A stretch of DNA of 64,000 nt from Ardenticatenaceae bacterium (GCA_020634245.1 JACKCC010000012.1:248001-312000), one strand, 5' to 3'; counted from the stretch's first letter, positions 18,306 to 28,198 are shown. Translations and numbers: made by a program. Notes: generated by a model not told the origin, from the letters alone.

Positions 18306-20111
18306 TCAACCATCTTCGGGAGCGCGAACGTCTCGTTCGCCGGACCACATGCATGCGTCACCCGCCCAAGCAGCCAGCGAAAACTGATGTTCGGCATCCG
18401 CTCCTGGAATGGTGACTGTCACGTCTCGTGTTTGGTCGCTCAAATTTAGGGCGACCAAGATCGTTTCAGCGGCATTCATGCGGGCGTACACATACGTTCC
18501 GGCCGCTTTATCGACATGCAGTGTCCGGCGCTCGCCATCCAGCAGAACAGGATGCTGGCGGCGGAAATGAATCAACCAGCGGTAATAATCCAGCAAATCC
18601 TTGTCCTGCTCATCGCCCCACAACATCGGCTGGCGGACCTCGGCCATCCCATCGCTGGCCGGGTCGGTACGATCCCGCGTTTGCGTCACGCCGACTTCCG
18701 TACCGTTGTAGACAATCGGCGCGCCGGACAGCGTGAACTGGCACAGCGCGGCCAGTTTGAGTTTGCGTTTGTCGCCGCCGGCAATCCAGAGGAAGCGGTT
18801 CTGGTCGTGGTTGTCGAGGAAACTGGGACGGCCGTATCTCACCGGGAAATAGGCTTCATGCTGCTGTAAAAATGCGTCGAAGGCGGCGACGTCCATCGTG
18901 CCGTGGCCAAATGTGTCGCGCATCGCCTGGGCCAGCATAAAATCCAGCGCGCCGTCAAACCGGCCCTGGTACTTCAACTGGGCGTCGGGCGCATCGACCG
19001 CTTCGCCAAACAGCCAGATGTCGGGGCGGATGGCTTTGACTACCGCCCGCAGTTCCGTCCAAAAATCGCGCGAAGGGCCGAGGACGTAATCGAGGCGCAA
19101 GCCATCAAAACCAACGTCGGCCAGCCAGTAGCGGGCCGCTTTGAACAAATGCTCCCGCGCCGGGCGGTGTTCGAGGTTGATTTGCGGCAGTTCTTTGACG
19201 CCGAAGAAGGTTTTGTACTCGTGCGGCCAATCGATCCAGGTGTACCAATCATAATACTCGCTGTTCCGGTCGGCCTGGGCGGCCAGGAAGGTAGCGTGTT
19301 CATGGCTCCAATGGTTGGCCACAAAATCCAGCAGCAGGCGGATGCCGCGCTCGTGGGCGGCGGCGACCAGTTCGCACACGTCGTCCAGCGTGCCCAGGCG
19401 TGGATTGACGGCAAAATAGTCGGTGGCGTGGTAGCCATGATGGGTGTCGTCGGGGAAGAACGGGTTGAGCCAGATGACGTTGAAGCCCAGGTCGGCAATG
19501 TAATCCAGTTTTTCGATAACGCCGCGCAGTGTGCCGCCGTGAATGTCGTCGAGGCTGTCGATCGGGTTCCAGTCACGGCCGTTTCCCGGATTAAATCGGT
19601 CAGGAAAGACTTGATAAACGATGGCTTCTTTGGCCCACTGCGGCTGCGTTGGGTCACCGACCAGGTAGGAGAACGTCGCCCCGTCGTCGGCCGGAATTGG
19701 CTCGCCGCCGTCGGCCGGGTAAGCCAGGATGCGGTAGCGCACCAGCGTACCGTCGGTCTGCGGCGGCAGCGTCACCTGCCAGATTTGGTAGTAAGCCCAG
19801 TTGAGCAAGTCCCATTCTGTTTTGACAAGGTGGAAGGGAAAGACATGCCCTCCCCTCAATCCCCTCCCTCTGGGAGGGGAGGTTTGGCTTCCTCCCCCAT
19901 CGGGGGAGGATTGAGGAGGGGGAACAGTCACGCATTCCACCCGTTCGATCCGCCGGGGCAGTTCCACCGTCACCGTCAAAACCGGCTGCTCACCCGGCCG
20001 GACGGCCTGCGGTTCGACCTGATATTGATGTTTGACGCCGCGCCGCGCCGCCTGAAAGTGATCAACTCTTTTTTCAGTGGTGGAAAGTGACCCGAAAACA
20101 AATTCTGCCAT
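18306..20111 (-). CDS. GH13 alpha-glucan hydrolase (neopullulanase/cyclomaltodextrinase-like), cytoplasmic
   Basis: About 601 residues with no signal peptide. ATG 20111 is preferred to a TTG two codons upstream. An N-terminal beta domain is followed by the (beta/alpha)8 barrel with DFVANHW, the nucleophile Asp in GFDGLRLDYV, the acid/base Glu in WLFGEAVD and the third Asp in FLDNHDQNR. A C-terminal beta domain ends it. It should hydrolyse imported maltodextrins. Residues near 66-92 (PPPQSSPDGGG, SPPRGRGLRGG) are encoded by a palindromic element (19848-19920) inserted in frame between beta strands of the N-terminal domain. It is upstream of the GT39-type gene in the block. Confidence 0.9.
   Translation of the reverse strand: MAEFVFGSLSTTEKRVDHFQAARRGVKHQYQVEPQAVRPGEQPVLTVTVELPRRIERVECVTVPPPQSSPDGGGSQTSPPRGRGLRGGHVFPFHLVKTEWDLLNWAYYQIWQVTLPPQTDGTLVRYRILAYPADGGEPIPADDGATFSYLVGDPTQPQWAKEAIVYQVFPDRFNPGNGRDWNPIDSLDDIHGGTLRGVIEKLDYIADLGFNVIWLNPFFPDDTHHGYHATDYFAVNPRLGTLDDVCELVAAAHERGIRLLLDFVANHWSHEHATFLAAQADRNSEYYDWYTWIDWPHEYKTFFGVKELPQINLEHRPAREHLFKAARYWLADVGFDGLRLDYVLGPSRDFWTELRAVVKAIRPDIWLFGEAVDAPDAQLKYQGRFDGALDFMLAQAMRDTFGHGTMDVAAFDAFLQQHEAYFPVRYGRPSFLDNHDQNRFLWIAGGDKRKLKLAALCQFTLSGAPIVYNGTEVGVTQTRDRTDPASDGMAEVRQPMLWGDEQDKDLLDYYRWLIHFRRQHPVLLDGERRTLHVDKAAGTYVYARMNAAETILVALNLSDQTRDVTVTIPGADAEHQFSLAAWAGDACMWSGERDVRAPEDG
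19848..19920. repeat. GGGAGGGG double-hairpin element inserted inside a GH13 gene
   Basis: The outer arms CCCTCCCCTCAATCC and GGATTGAGGAGGG enclose two hairpins, CCCCTCCCTCTGGGAGGGG and CCTCCCCCATCGGGGGAGG. The intergenic copy at 4266 has the same order of parts. Here it adds about 25 codons without a stop. Confidence 0.8.
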
Positions 20112-20178
20112 ACTCAACCTCTATCGTTATCAAATTTTACCCGGTCGTCATGGGCCTTCATAAACCAATCCGGCAATC

Positions 20179-20324
20179 GTAGGGGCGAGGCAATCGGCTG
20201 TGATCTTGGTTTAGCAAACGGCCTTTTCTCCGATTGCCTCGCCCTGGTCACCGGAAAATGGGCGAGGCGGCGGCAAGGCAAAGCCATTCGTTACATCAAA
20301 GGCCATTCGCCGCCTCGCCCCTAC
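20179..20324. repeat. Large double palindrome, GTAGGGGC family
   Basis: Outer ends GTAGGGGCGAGG and CCTCGCCCCTAC. Inside, GGGGCGAGGCAATCGG pairs with CCGATTGCCTCGCCC, and GGGCGAGGCGGCG pairs with CGCCGCCTCGCCC, giving two long stems. It fills the 260-base gap between the GH31 and GH13 genes, and no ORF is present. Confidence 0.75.
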
Positions 20325-20379
20325 TGCGTCTACCCAATTGGACTGGCCGCTCTCAGCCGGATTGATCCGGCGTTATTTT

Positions 20380-23115
20380 TTAGCCGGGGGCATTCATGCC
20401 CCGGCGATGCTTGCGCCAGCGCCAAAAGACGAAACCAGCAACCACCAACAGCAAGATAATCAGGGCTGCCCAAATTAGATTACCCAATTGGTTCGACTCG
20501 GCCGGTGATTGGACAGGCGGTCCTGGGGCAACGGCCGTTACCTCCACACCTGCTTCCGTAACCGCTTGCCCAACCAACTGGATTGTAAATTCTTTGGCTG
20601 TGTCTACTGGTTGAACGCCCGATTTGGCGTAAACGGCCGTTTCCCCCTGATACCAGCCGCTCTCTGCCGCCTCAAACTCGGCCTGCGTCGTCAAAACCGG
20701 CAGCGATTCGCCGCCCAGCAGCACGTCATCAACCGTCTGGCCATCAATCGCTGCCTGGAGCACGTTGTTTCGCGCTGTCGCTGCACCATCGAACGTGCCC
20801 TCAGCCGCGCCAATCGTCACGTTGATGGCCGAGTCCGTCCACTGCTGGCTCAGTTCGGTCGTGCGGACGGCACCGGATTGATAGGCTGTGGAACGGCCGT
20901 CATCCTCATACAAGGTAAATGTGCTCACTTCCGGCGCGGGCACGACTTGTACAATCAATTCGTCGCGCACTGAACCATCGCGGCGCAGCCCGGCCAAATT
21001 CATCGTTTGCTCGTCCACAGCCATGCGCGGGATGATGGCCCCGGCGCGCAGGAACAGCGGCAGCCGGAATAGACCATCTTCCACGACGGGCACGTCATTC
21101 AACCAACCACCGGCGCTGTCAATCCAGGCCCCGCTGTAAAAGTCAACCCATTGGCCGGCAGGAAGATAAACGGGAACGGCCGTTACCTCAGGTTCTATCA
21201 CCGTGCGCACCAACAAATCGGCTCCCAACAGCTTGTGGTCGCCCAGTTCCCGCGTATTGGCGTCGTCCTGGAAGTAAAAAACCAGCGGCGGCACGACCGG
21301 TTCCCCGGCCAAATACGCCCGGTGAGCCAGTGAATAAAAGTAAGGCGATAGGCTGTAACGCAGTCGGACGTTGGCTAAATTGCTTTCCAAATTCCCGATG
21401 CGATCCGGCGCGGTTTCTTTGCAGTTGCACAGGTTTTCGGTGTGCGGTCGTATCGGCACATCCAGCAGCGCACTGTTGGCCAGCCAGACCGTGTACAGTT
21501 CATCCAGGTCGGCCCCGCTGATGTTGCCACGATGGAAACCGCCAATATCGGAGCCAAAATAATCGACGCCGGAAAACGACATCTGCATCTGGGCGTTCAT
21601 GTGCGCGGCCAAACTGTCGAAATTGGAGCCGATGTCACCCGACCACATGGCCGCGCCGTAACGCTGGATGCCGGTTGTGCCGGAGCGGGACAGAATGGCC
21701 GGGCGCTGCGCCACTTCATTTCGGGCATACCCCTGGTCGATGCTTTTCGCCCATTTTAGATTGTAGAGGTTGTGATTGGCGGCTTCGTCATGCAAATTCA
21801 GCCCTGGCAAGCCAGCGTACCAGTCATCAGGGGCAAACATCTCCGGCTCGCCCAGGTCGGTCCAATGCCCCAGTACGCCCATGTCGACCAGCGGCTGGCG
21901 GTTCATGTCGTGCCAGAGGGCAGCTCCATCCTCATTGGTCCAATCGACCATGCCGCCCGTCCCCCACCATTTGCCCTGAAAAACGACCGGGCCGCAGGTT
22001 TCACAGCTTTTGACCAGGTAGCTCTGGCTGGCCATCCGGCCAAAATTGGAAAGCCCCTGATCGACGTAGGATTCCTCGATGAGGACCAGTTCCAACCCTT
22101 CTTCCGTTTGCAATTCGGCGATTTTGCCAGCCGGATCGGGGAAGTTGGTCAAATCCCAACTAAGCGAACCCATCTGGCTGGGGGCCTGGATGCCGCCAAA
22201 CCATTGCAAATCGAGGACGAAGCCATCTTGCGGGAAGCCGTTTTCGTCGAGCGTCTGCCGCTTGTCGTCCAGTTCGGCCCAGTTGTCGTAGCCATATTCC
22301 GACGCCCACAAACCAAACAACGGTTTGGGCGGTACAGGTGGACGGCCGGTCAATTCCAGGTAATCGGCACGTAAATCGGGTAAATCGGGGCCACTAAGGA
22401 CGTACCAGCGCAGTGGGTCGGCGGCAGTGGTCATCGTCCAGGGCGCGCCGGTGAAATCCCATTCCTGCTTGTAAACCACGTCCACGAAGAGGGCGTAGTT
22501 GTCAAAGCCGTCGCCCAGAGCATACATGATGGGAAATTGGGCGTTGCCCACCGCGCCGCCGCTGTACCCTTGCATCTCGTTGCCAACAACGCCGGGTGTG
22601 CGCTGGCTGCCAAGCCAATCACCGTTGGGTTCGCCAGGCATGCGGAACTGTTCGCCCAGTCCGTAGACGGCTTGCATGGATTGAGGATCGATAGTGAGAA
22701 CTTTTTTGCGCTGGTCGAGGTCTTGGGGGCACACGGCCGTTAACTCCACCTCACTTATCAAATCAATCACCGTGCTGCACAGGGTTTGTGCATCGACGCT
22801 GACCTGCAACCCGGCCGTCGTCAGTGTGCCTTTCCCGTCGTCGTTAAATGCCGTCGGCCCGGCGTAATCGGTTTTGGCTACCATCGGCGTCGTGGTAATG
22901 GGTGACCCATCTGCCGGGCCGCTGCCCGATCCGGTTTCAAAATGAACCAGGTCATCGTCGAGGAATTCGACGAGCAGGTAGGCGCTGTCATTTTCGTATT
23001 TGATTTGCGGGATGGTGGTAACGGCCGTTTGTGCCAAAACACTAGGCTGCGGCCGAAAAACAAGAACTAGAACCGCTATCAGGAAAATTGAGATGAGTAA
23101 AAATAATTTTTTCAT
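20380..23115 (-). CDS. GH31 alpha-glucosidase-like enzyme, exported and membrane-anchored
   Basis: 911 residues. An N-terminal signal (LFLLISIFLIAVLVLVF) and a C-terminal membrane helix (NLIWAALIILLLVVAGFVFW) followed by basic residues place the enzyme on the outer surface. It has an N-terminal beta domain, a GH31 barrel (KPLFGLWASEYGYDNWAEL, FVLDLQWFGG) with the nucleophile region HWTDLGEPE and the acid/base region YFGSDIGGFHRG, then beta domains with LFLRAGAIIPRM. It should release glucose from alpha-glucans or act as a transglucosylase; the exact linkage cannot be read. It lies between two GH13 genes on the same strand. Confidence 0.9.
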   Translation of the reverse strand: MKKLFLLISIFLIAVLVLVFRPQPSVLAQTAVTTIPQIKYENDSAYLLVEFLDDDLVHFETGSGSGPADGSPITTTPMVAKTDYAGPTAFNDDGKGTLTTAGLQVSVDAQTLCSTVIDLISEVELTAVCPQDLDQRKKVLTIDPQSMQAVYGLGEQFRMPGEPNGDWLGSQRTPGVVGNEMQGYSGGAVGNAQFPIMYALGDGFDNYALFVDVVYKQEWDFTGAPWTMTTAADPLRWYVLSGPDLPDLRADYLELTGRPPVPPKPLFGLWASEYGYDNWAELDDKRQTLDENGFPQDGFVLDLQWFGGIQAPSQMGSLSWDLTNFPDPAGKIAELQTEEGLELVLIEESYVDQGLSNFGRMASQSYLVKSCETCGPVVFQGKWWGTGGMVDWTNEDGAALWHDMNRQPLVDMGVLGHWTDLGEPEMFAPDDWYAGLPGLNLHDEAANHNLYNLKWAKSIDQGYARNEVAQRPAILSRSGTTGIQRYGAAMWSGDIGSNFDSLAAHMNAQMQMSFSGVDYFGSDIGGFHRGNISGADLDELYTVWLANSALLDVPIRPHTENLCNCKETAPDRIGNLESNLANVRLRYSLSPYFYSLAHRAYLAGEPVVPPLVFYFQDDANTRELGDHKLLGADLLVRTVIEPEVTAVPVYLPAGQWVDFYSGAWIDSAGGWLNDVPVVEDGLFRLPLFLRAGAIIPRMAVDEQTMNLAGLRRDGSVRDELIVQVVPAPEVSTFTLYEDDGRSTAYQSGAVRTTELSQQWTDSAINVTIGAAEGTFDGAATARNNVLQAAIDGQTVDDVLLGGESLPVLTTQAEFEAAESGWYQGETAVYAKSGVQPVDTAKEFTIQLVGQAVTEAGVEVTAVAPGPPVQSPAESNQLGNLIWAALIILLLVVAGFVFWRWRKHRRGMNAPG

Positions 23116-23117
23116 GA

Positions 23118-23166
23118 TGTAGGGCGATTTTCCAAATCGCCTGACGAATTGTCAATTCGTCCTACA
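23118..23166. repeat. Three-stem miniature palindrome, TGTAGGGC family
   Basis: TGTAGG and CCTACA at the ends enclose the hairpins GGCGATTTTCCAAATCGCC and GACGAATTGTCAATTCGTC. It fills the gap between the amylase stop and the GH31 start. Confidence 0.75.
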
Positions 23167-23168
23167 AA

Positions 23169-25004
23169 TTAGCCACCGGGAACTAACTGAATGATGGTCG
23201 CCGACTGCCCCGGAATTTCGGCCAGGGGATGGTAGCTGGAGAAGCCGCCAGCAGCGTTGACTTCAGGATTGGCTTCCACGTCGGCGCCGAAGAGGGTTAC
23301 GGCCGTTACCTCCCCACTCAACGACCCTTCCACTAAATCCAAACTGTAATCTTCCGCCTTTACCGGATTGGGGTTGAGATTGACGACAACCAAAACCGTC
23401 TCATTCGCCGTGTGGCGTAAAAAGGCATAAAGACGATTCGAGTTCGGTTCCACCGCCGTCCAGTCCCCTTCGCGCAGCGCCTCGTGATCATTCCGCAAAT
23501 GAATCAGGCTGCGGTACACATTCAACAGCGAATCGGGGTCGGCATTTTCCAGCGACACACTGACTTCTGGATAATCATCAGCGGGAGCGCGCCACGGTTC
23601 GCCAGCGGTAAATCCGACATTCGGGCTGTCGCTGGTCCACTGCATCGGGCGGCGGATGTCCTCGTCGGGCTTGGTCCCGGTCATGCCAATCTCTTCGCCG
23701 TAATACAAAAAGGGCACGCCAGGCGAAGTTAGCAGCAGCGCCGCCGCCAACTTTGCTTTAGTTGTGTCACGTAAGACGCTCATCACCCGGTTCTGGTCAT
23801 GATTAGTCAGGAAAATGCCAAACTGGTTAGGCGGATAACTGTCCTCTACCAGTTCGGCCACGTTGTACAAATTGCCGCTGATGGGACTGCCGGCGGCGCG
23901 CACATATTCCTCGGCCAGATTGAATTCAAAGGGAATGTCGTTTTCGTCCACGGCATATTGGGCTGCGTTTTGGGTATCTGTCCAGGTTTCGCCCACGGTG
24001 AAGGCATCGGGATTGACGCTTTTGTAAAAGGTATGGAACGCTCGCAGCCAGGCGTGGGTGGCAGGCGTATTTTCCTGGGCGACCCCATTTTCGATGAGGT
24101 GGCGGACGGCATCCATACGGAACCCGTCGACGCCCATCTCGTCCAGCCAGAAGCGGGTGATGTTGTCAATTTCGGCGGTGACTCCCGGATTAGTTAAGTT
24201 CAAATCGGGCATCCCCGACCAGAATACGGCGTAGTAGTAGCCATCTTTCCCGGCATACCAGACCTTCTCTCCCCAAGGGCCAAGATAAGTGGGCGCGGGG
24301 TCGGCCCAGACGTACCAATCCCGAAACGCCGGGTCGTCGTCGTTAGAGGCGATGAACCAGGGGTTTTCGGTGCTGGTGTGGTTGATAACCAGGTCAATGG
24401 TGATGCGGATGCCGCGTTTGTGCGCTTCTTCGATGAGGCGTTTGAAATCGTCATTCGTGCCGTAATCCTGTTCGACGGTGTAGTAATCCGCCACGTCGTA
24501 GCCGTGATAGCTGGGCGATTCCATGATGGGCATGAGCCATAGTGCGGTGACGCCTAAATCGTCGGTGGTGGCCGGGTCGCCGTCGTTGAGATAATCCAGT
24601 TTTTCGATCAGGCCGTTCAGGTCGCCAATGCCGTCGCCGTCGGAATCATTGAAGCTGCGGACGAAAACCTCGTAGAAGACGGCATCGTTCCACCAGCGGT
24701 CAACCGCCGGGTTGAGCGTCGGGATGGGTTTGGGCGTGGCGGTTGGTTCACGAGTGGGACCGGCGGCGCGGGTGGCGGCATCGAGGGCCAGGGCGGTGGC
24801 GATGGTGTTGGGGGTTGGTGTGTCTTCCGGGATGGGCGTTTGGGTGGGAGGAACGGCCGTAACCGTTGCTGCTGGTTGAGTGGCGGTGGGTTGGGAAACG
24901 GCCGTTGCCGCTACAGGCGTTGCCATCGGTGTAGTATTCTGGCAGGCAGCTAATAACAATATTGGAAAAACGAGAATGCATTGCGCAAATTTTTGTGTGT
25001 TCAA
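23169..25004 (-). CDS. GH13 alpha-amylase-type lipoprotein
   Basis: 611 residues. The start is TTG 25004, supported by AGGA six bases upstream and followed at once by a lipoprotein signal (ILVFPILLLAAC). A Thr/Pro/Ala linker (about residues 25-95) tethers the catalytic domain to the membrane. Barrel motifs: DLVINHTS, the nucleophile in GVDGFRMDAV, the acid/base in FTVGETW and the third Asp in FLTNHDQNR; YYGEEIGMTGTKPDEDIRRPMQW resembles alpha-glucosidase/trehalose-type GH13 subfamilies. It probably trims alpha-glucans outside the cell for the binding protein encoded at 30957. Confidence 0.92.
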   Translation of the reverse strand: MNTQKFAQCILVFPILLLAACQNTTPMATPVAATAVSQPTATQPAATVTAVPPTQTPIPEDTPTPNTIATALALDAATRAAGPTREPTATPKPIPTLNPAVDRWWNDAVFYEVFVRSFNDSDGDGIGDLNGLIEKLDYLNDGDPATTDDLGVTALWLMPIMESPSYHGYDVADYYTVEQDYGTNDDFKRLIEEAHKRGIRITIDLVINHTSTENPWFIASNDDDPAFRDWYVWADPAPTYLGPWGEKVWYAGKDGYYYAVFWSGMPDLNLTNPGVTAEIDNITRFWLDEMGVDGFRMDAVRHLIENGVAQENTPATHAWLRAFHTFYKSVNPDAFTVGETWTDTQNAAQYAVDENDIPFEFNLAEEYVRAAGSPISGNLYNVAELVEDSYPPNQFGIFLTNHDQNRVMSVLRDTTKAKLAAALLLTSPGVPFLYYGEEIGMTGTKPDEDIRRPMQWTSDSPNVGFTAGEPWRAPADDYPEVSVSLENADPDSLLNVYRSLIHLRNDHEALREGDWTAVEPNSNRLYAFLRHTANETVLVVVNLNPNPVKAEDYSLDLVEGSLSGEVTAVTLFGADVEANPEVNAAGGFSSYHPLAEIPGQSATIIQLVPGG

Positions 25005-25029
25005 GAAACGTTCCTAAAACTGGCCAAAC

Positions 25030-25049
25030 CCCGGACGTTGACGTCCGGG
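25030..25049 (-). terminator. GC-rich hairpin between the peroxidase fusion and amylase genes
   Basis: CCCGGACG and CGTCCGGG pair perfectly around a TTGA loop. There is no T-tract, so it may be a stabilising hairpin between two genes of one transcript. Confidence 0.4.
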
Positions 25050-25069
25050 CGGGGAGGATATGGTAAATT

Positions 25070-28000
25070 TTAATTTGCCCGATTGGGCGTCGGACCACCG
25101 CTCAAATTCCCGCCAACGGACAGCCCACTGGGAACAGAAGCCGGGATGGTATCGGCCAGATTCAAGGCGCTGGGCGAGGTTAACGCATTAAGAAAGGCCA
25201 GCAAATCCTGCATCTCCTGCGCCGACAGCATTACCTGCTCACTGGCCGAGTCACTCTCCGTCGCCAAAACCGCTGCCAAAGTTTCCGGCTGATCCTGGCA
25301 GGTATCGCGCAGCGCCACAGCAAGCTGTTCCGGGTTGTAATCTTCCAGGCTGGCCGCCGGGTTCAGGTGATGGCGGACGACCTCTTCCAGCGAGGTAAAC
25401 GCGCCGTTGTGCATCCAGGGGCCGGTGATGGCTACGTTGCGCAGCGGCGGCGTGCGAAAAGCATAACGGTCACAATCGCTGCCGGTTTCGCGGGCGCGGC
25501 CCAAATCATACGGCTGCTCGCGTCCCTTGCCCGGCCCAATCTGCGGCACGGCCAGATTATAGAATTGCTGGTCGGTAAGCAGGCCGCCGCTGTGACAGCT
25601 TGAACAACCTGCCTTACCATAAAATAGAAGAGCACCTTGTTTTTCCTGAGCCGAGAGCGCGCTGCGGTCGCCTCGAATATAGCGGTCGAAGGGGCTGTCT
25701 TCAAAGGTAAACGTTGTGGCCTCATAAGCAGCGATGGCATTAGCCACGTGTTCGATGCCTAATGATTCAACAGGCACATCGGGATAGGCTTGCTGGAATA
25801 GAGTCACGTAGCCAGGAATGGCCAGCAGGCGCTGCATGATGGACTGCCAAATGGGTTGTGACGTGTAATCGGTAATCTTCGCCAGTTCGTTAACCTGGCC
25901 AAAAATATCCTCGTCGCCGCGCAGACCGCGCATCTCGTCCCGCGAGGTGATGGGAAAGAGGGCTTGCGCCGCCAGCAGGCTGTCCAGGCCATCGGGGAGC
26001 CGGTCGCTGGCCGGGGTATTGAAACCATGATGGGCATCGCCGGAGACACGGCCGTCCCAGAAAAAGGTCGTCCATTCAGTATAACCCAAATTAAACAGCG
26101 GTTGGGCATTGCGCGGCACAAATTCACGCCGGTCGTCCGGTTTCACCCGCAGTTCGCCCAGGCCAACGCCACCCGTGCCAATAGGCAAAGACAGGTTATC
26201 CCCGGTCGCCGTGAGAGGATGATGGCAGGTGACGCAGGCGGTATCACGGTTACCACTCAGTTCCGGGTCCCAAAACAAGGCTTCACCCAGTTTAACCAAT
26301 TCGGTGGAAGGTAGATCAGGGTTCGTGGGCGGTTGGACGTTTGCTTGCTCCATGAGGTAGTGGAGACGGCCGTCTACGCTCCACACACGCCCCATCGGTA
26401 CACCCATCGCCGTCGCCGTTATGGCCCAAATGCCAACGAAAATCAGGCCGCCCAACAGCGCCGATTCCCACTTCTTCCCCTCCAGCGGCATACTCAAGAC
26501 CAAAACCCCTATGCCTGCCGACAAGAGACCGATCAATGATAAGATAATCGGCTCGACCACAGAACGACCTTGCTGGTTGGGCGGACTTTCCAGCGACAGT
26601 CGGGGGTGTGGTAAAGCTTTTAGCGCCGTCTCACCTTGCTGCGGATAGGCCAGGTGATAACGCTGGTCGGCGGCAACATCATTGAAGGTTTGGGTACGGC
26701 CGTCCGGCCAGCGGATGTTCAAATCGGCCGTTTCCGCCTCGTCCAGGCCAAAATATAGCGTCAGGTCACTGCCGCCACCCAGGCCAAATCCATTAATCAC
26801 GTCCTGCATTTGGGTCAAGCCATCAGGCGTCGTCAGGTAAACCCGCGTCCCTACCGCATCTCGATTGACTGGCCCACTGCCAACCAGCGCCAGTGCCAGC
26901 CAATGATTGTCTTGGCTCAAGCCACTTGCGCCACCCTGGTTGCGATACAGCCGATACCCCACATCCATGTTGCCTACAACCAGGTCCAGCCAGCCGTCAT
27001 GGTCATAATCGGCATAAGCCGCACTCAGACTGGGACGCACGTCAGCCGCTTCGTCATCACAAGAAACCAGGGTAAACGTGCCATCCGCATTATTGTGAAA
27101 CAGCTTATTGGCCGCAATATCACGATGGTTAGCCGTATCAGGCACCGCCAGATACAAATCCCGCCAGCCATCATTGTTATAATCAAAAAACAAGGCCCCC
27201 CAGCCAATGTCGGCTGGCGTTTGCACACCCGCCTCAGCCGCCACTTCCGTAAAAGTGCCATCCCCCCGATTCTTCAAAAGTTCCATTGGGCCGACGTTGG
27301 AAAAATAAAAATCCACGTTGCCATCGTTGTCGTAATCCCCAACGGCCAACCCCATACCAAATAATTTCGAGTTCGCCCCCGCTGCCTCAGCCACTTGGGT
27401 AAAGCACCAGCCATTACAGCCAGGGCCATCGTTACGCCACAATTTATTGCCCACCGGATTGATAAACTCATCATTAACCAGGTAAATATCCGGATCGCCA
27501 TCGTTGTCGTAATCAACAAAACTGGCAATAAAACCGGCGCCATTCAAACTGCCGCCCAGATAGTCGGAAACGTCCTCAAACGTGCCGTCCCCGTTATTGC
27601 GATACAGGCGGTCACTGTCCCCATCCATGGAACGGCCGCATTCCGGATAACACGACCAGTTCGCCACATACAAGTCAACAAAACCGTCACTGTCAAAATC
27701 TCCCCAAGAGGCAGACTTGCTGTTCTTGTTGTCAAGCAGGCCAGCTTGTCGCGCCACGTCCACAAAACGCTGCCCGCCTTCATTGTGAAACAGATTATTG
27801 ACCCCCCAGTTGACAACCATCAAATCCCGCCAGCCGTCATTATCAAAATCCGCAAACGTTGCCCCCTCGCTGTAGGCATCAAACAGGGCCACCTGATCGG
27901 CCAACGGCGACACAGAAAACGTGCCATCGCCATTGTTGTGATAAAGTGTATTGGGGCCATCCGGGTCGGTCACGTACAGGTCAACCCAGCCATCATTATC

Positions 28001-28195
28001 GTAATCCCCCCATGCTTCACCAACCGCCATATCCAGGCTGGCCACCCGATTATCGACAATGCCCGCCAACCGGCTGACATCTTTGAAAATCAGTGTCTCG
28101 TCGGGAACAGAATCAACAACCAAAAAGAGATAGCCCCGTTGGCCGAACAGAGCTATCCCTACAACAAACGCAAAAAGCGCCAGGACGCGCTTCAT
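25070..28195 (-). CDS. VCBS/FG-GAP and ASPIC/UnbV protein fused to di-heme cytochrome c peroxidase
   Basis: 1,041 residues. A hydrophobic N-terminus (LALFAFVVGIALFG) exports it. Residues about 50-430 carry repeated calcium-binding VCBS motifs such as DYDNDGWVDLY and NNGDGTF; 440-520 is an ASPIC/UnbV domain (IRWPDGRTQTFNDV). Two membrane helices follow (near 555-610), then a MauG/CcpA-type peroxidase domain with heme sites CVTCH and CSSCH, KLGEALFWDPELSGN and GPWMHNGAFTSLEEVV. Each half is well known, but I do not recall the two joined by helices. The gene starts three bases after the malG stop, so it is part of the alpha-glucan transcript. Its substrate is unknown. Confidence 0.88.
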   Translation of the reverse strand: MKRVLALFAFVVGIALFGQRGYLFLVVDSVPDETLIFKDVSRLAGIVDNRVASLDMAVGEAWGDYDNDGWVDLYVTDPDGPNTLYHNNGDGTFSVSPLADQVALFDAYSEGATFADFDNDGWRDLMVVNWGVNNLFHNEGGQRFVDVARQAGLLDNKNSKSASWGDFDSDGFVDLYVANWSCYPECGRSMDGDSDRLYRNNGDGTFEDVSDYLGGSLNGAGFIASFVDYDNDGDPDIYLVNDEFINPVGNKLWRNDGPGCNGWCFTQVAEAAGANSKLFGMGLAVGDYDNDGNVDFYFSNVGPMELLKNRGDGTFTEVAAEAGVQTPADIGWGALFFDYNNDGWRDLYLAVPDTANHRDIAANKLFHNNADGTFTLVSCDDEAADVRPSLSAAYADYDHDGWLDLVVGNMDVGYRLYRNQGGASGLSQDNHWLALALVGSGPVNRDAVGTRVYLTTPDGLTQMQDVINGFGLGGGSDLTLYFGLDEAETADLNIRWPDGRTQTFNDVAADQRYHLAYPQQGETALKALPHPRLSLESPPNQQGRSVVEPIILSLIGLLSAGIGVLVLSMPLEGKKWESALLGGLIFVGIWAITATAMGVPMGRVWSVDGRLHYLMEQANVQPPTNPDLPSTELVKLGEALFWDPELSGNRDTACVTCHHPLTATGDNLSLPIGTGGVGLGELRVKPDDRREFVPRNAQPLFNLGYTEWTTFFWDGRVSGDAHHGFNTPASDRLPDGLDSLLAAQALFPITSRDEMRGLRGDEDIFGQVNELAKITDYTSQPIWQSIMQRLLAIPGYVTLFQQAYPDVPVESLGIEHVANAIAAYEATTFTFEDSPFDRYIRGDRSALSAQEKQGALLFYGKAGCSSCHSGGLLTDQQFYNLAVPQIGPGKGREQPYDLGRARETGSDCDRYAFRTPPLRNVAITGPWMHNGAFTSLEEVVRHHLNPAASLEDYNPEQLAVALRDTCQDQPETLAAVLATESDSASEQVMLSAQEMQDLLAFLNALTSPSALNLADTIPASVPSGLSVGGNLSGGPTPNRAN

Positions 28196-28198
28196 AGG

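Noticed and set aside
18903..20090. 395-codon plus-strand open frame
   Set aside because: It lies antisense to the GH13 gene with clear catalytic motifs and has no domain or ribosome site; it is a shadow of codon bias.
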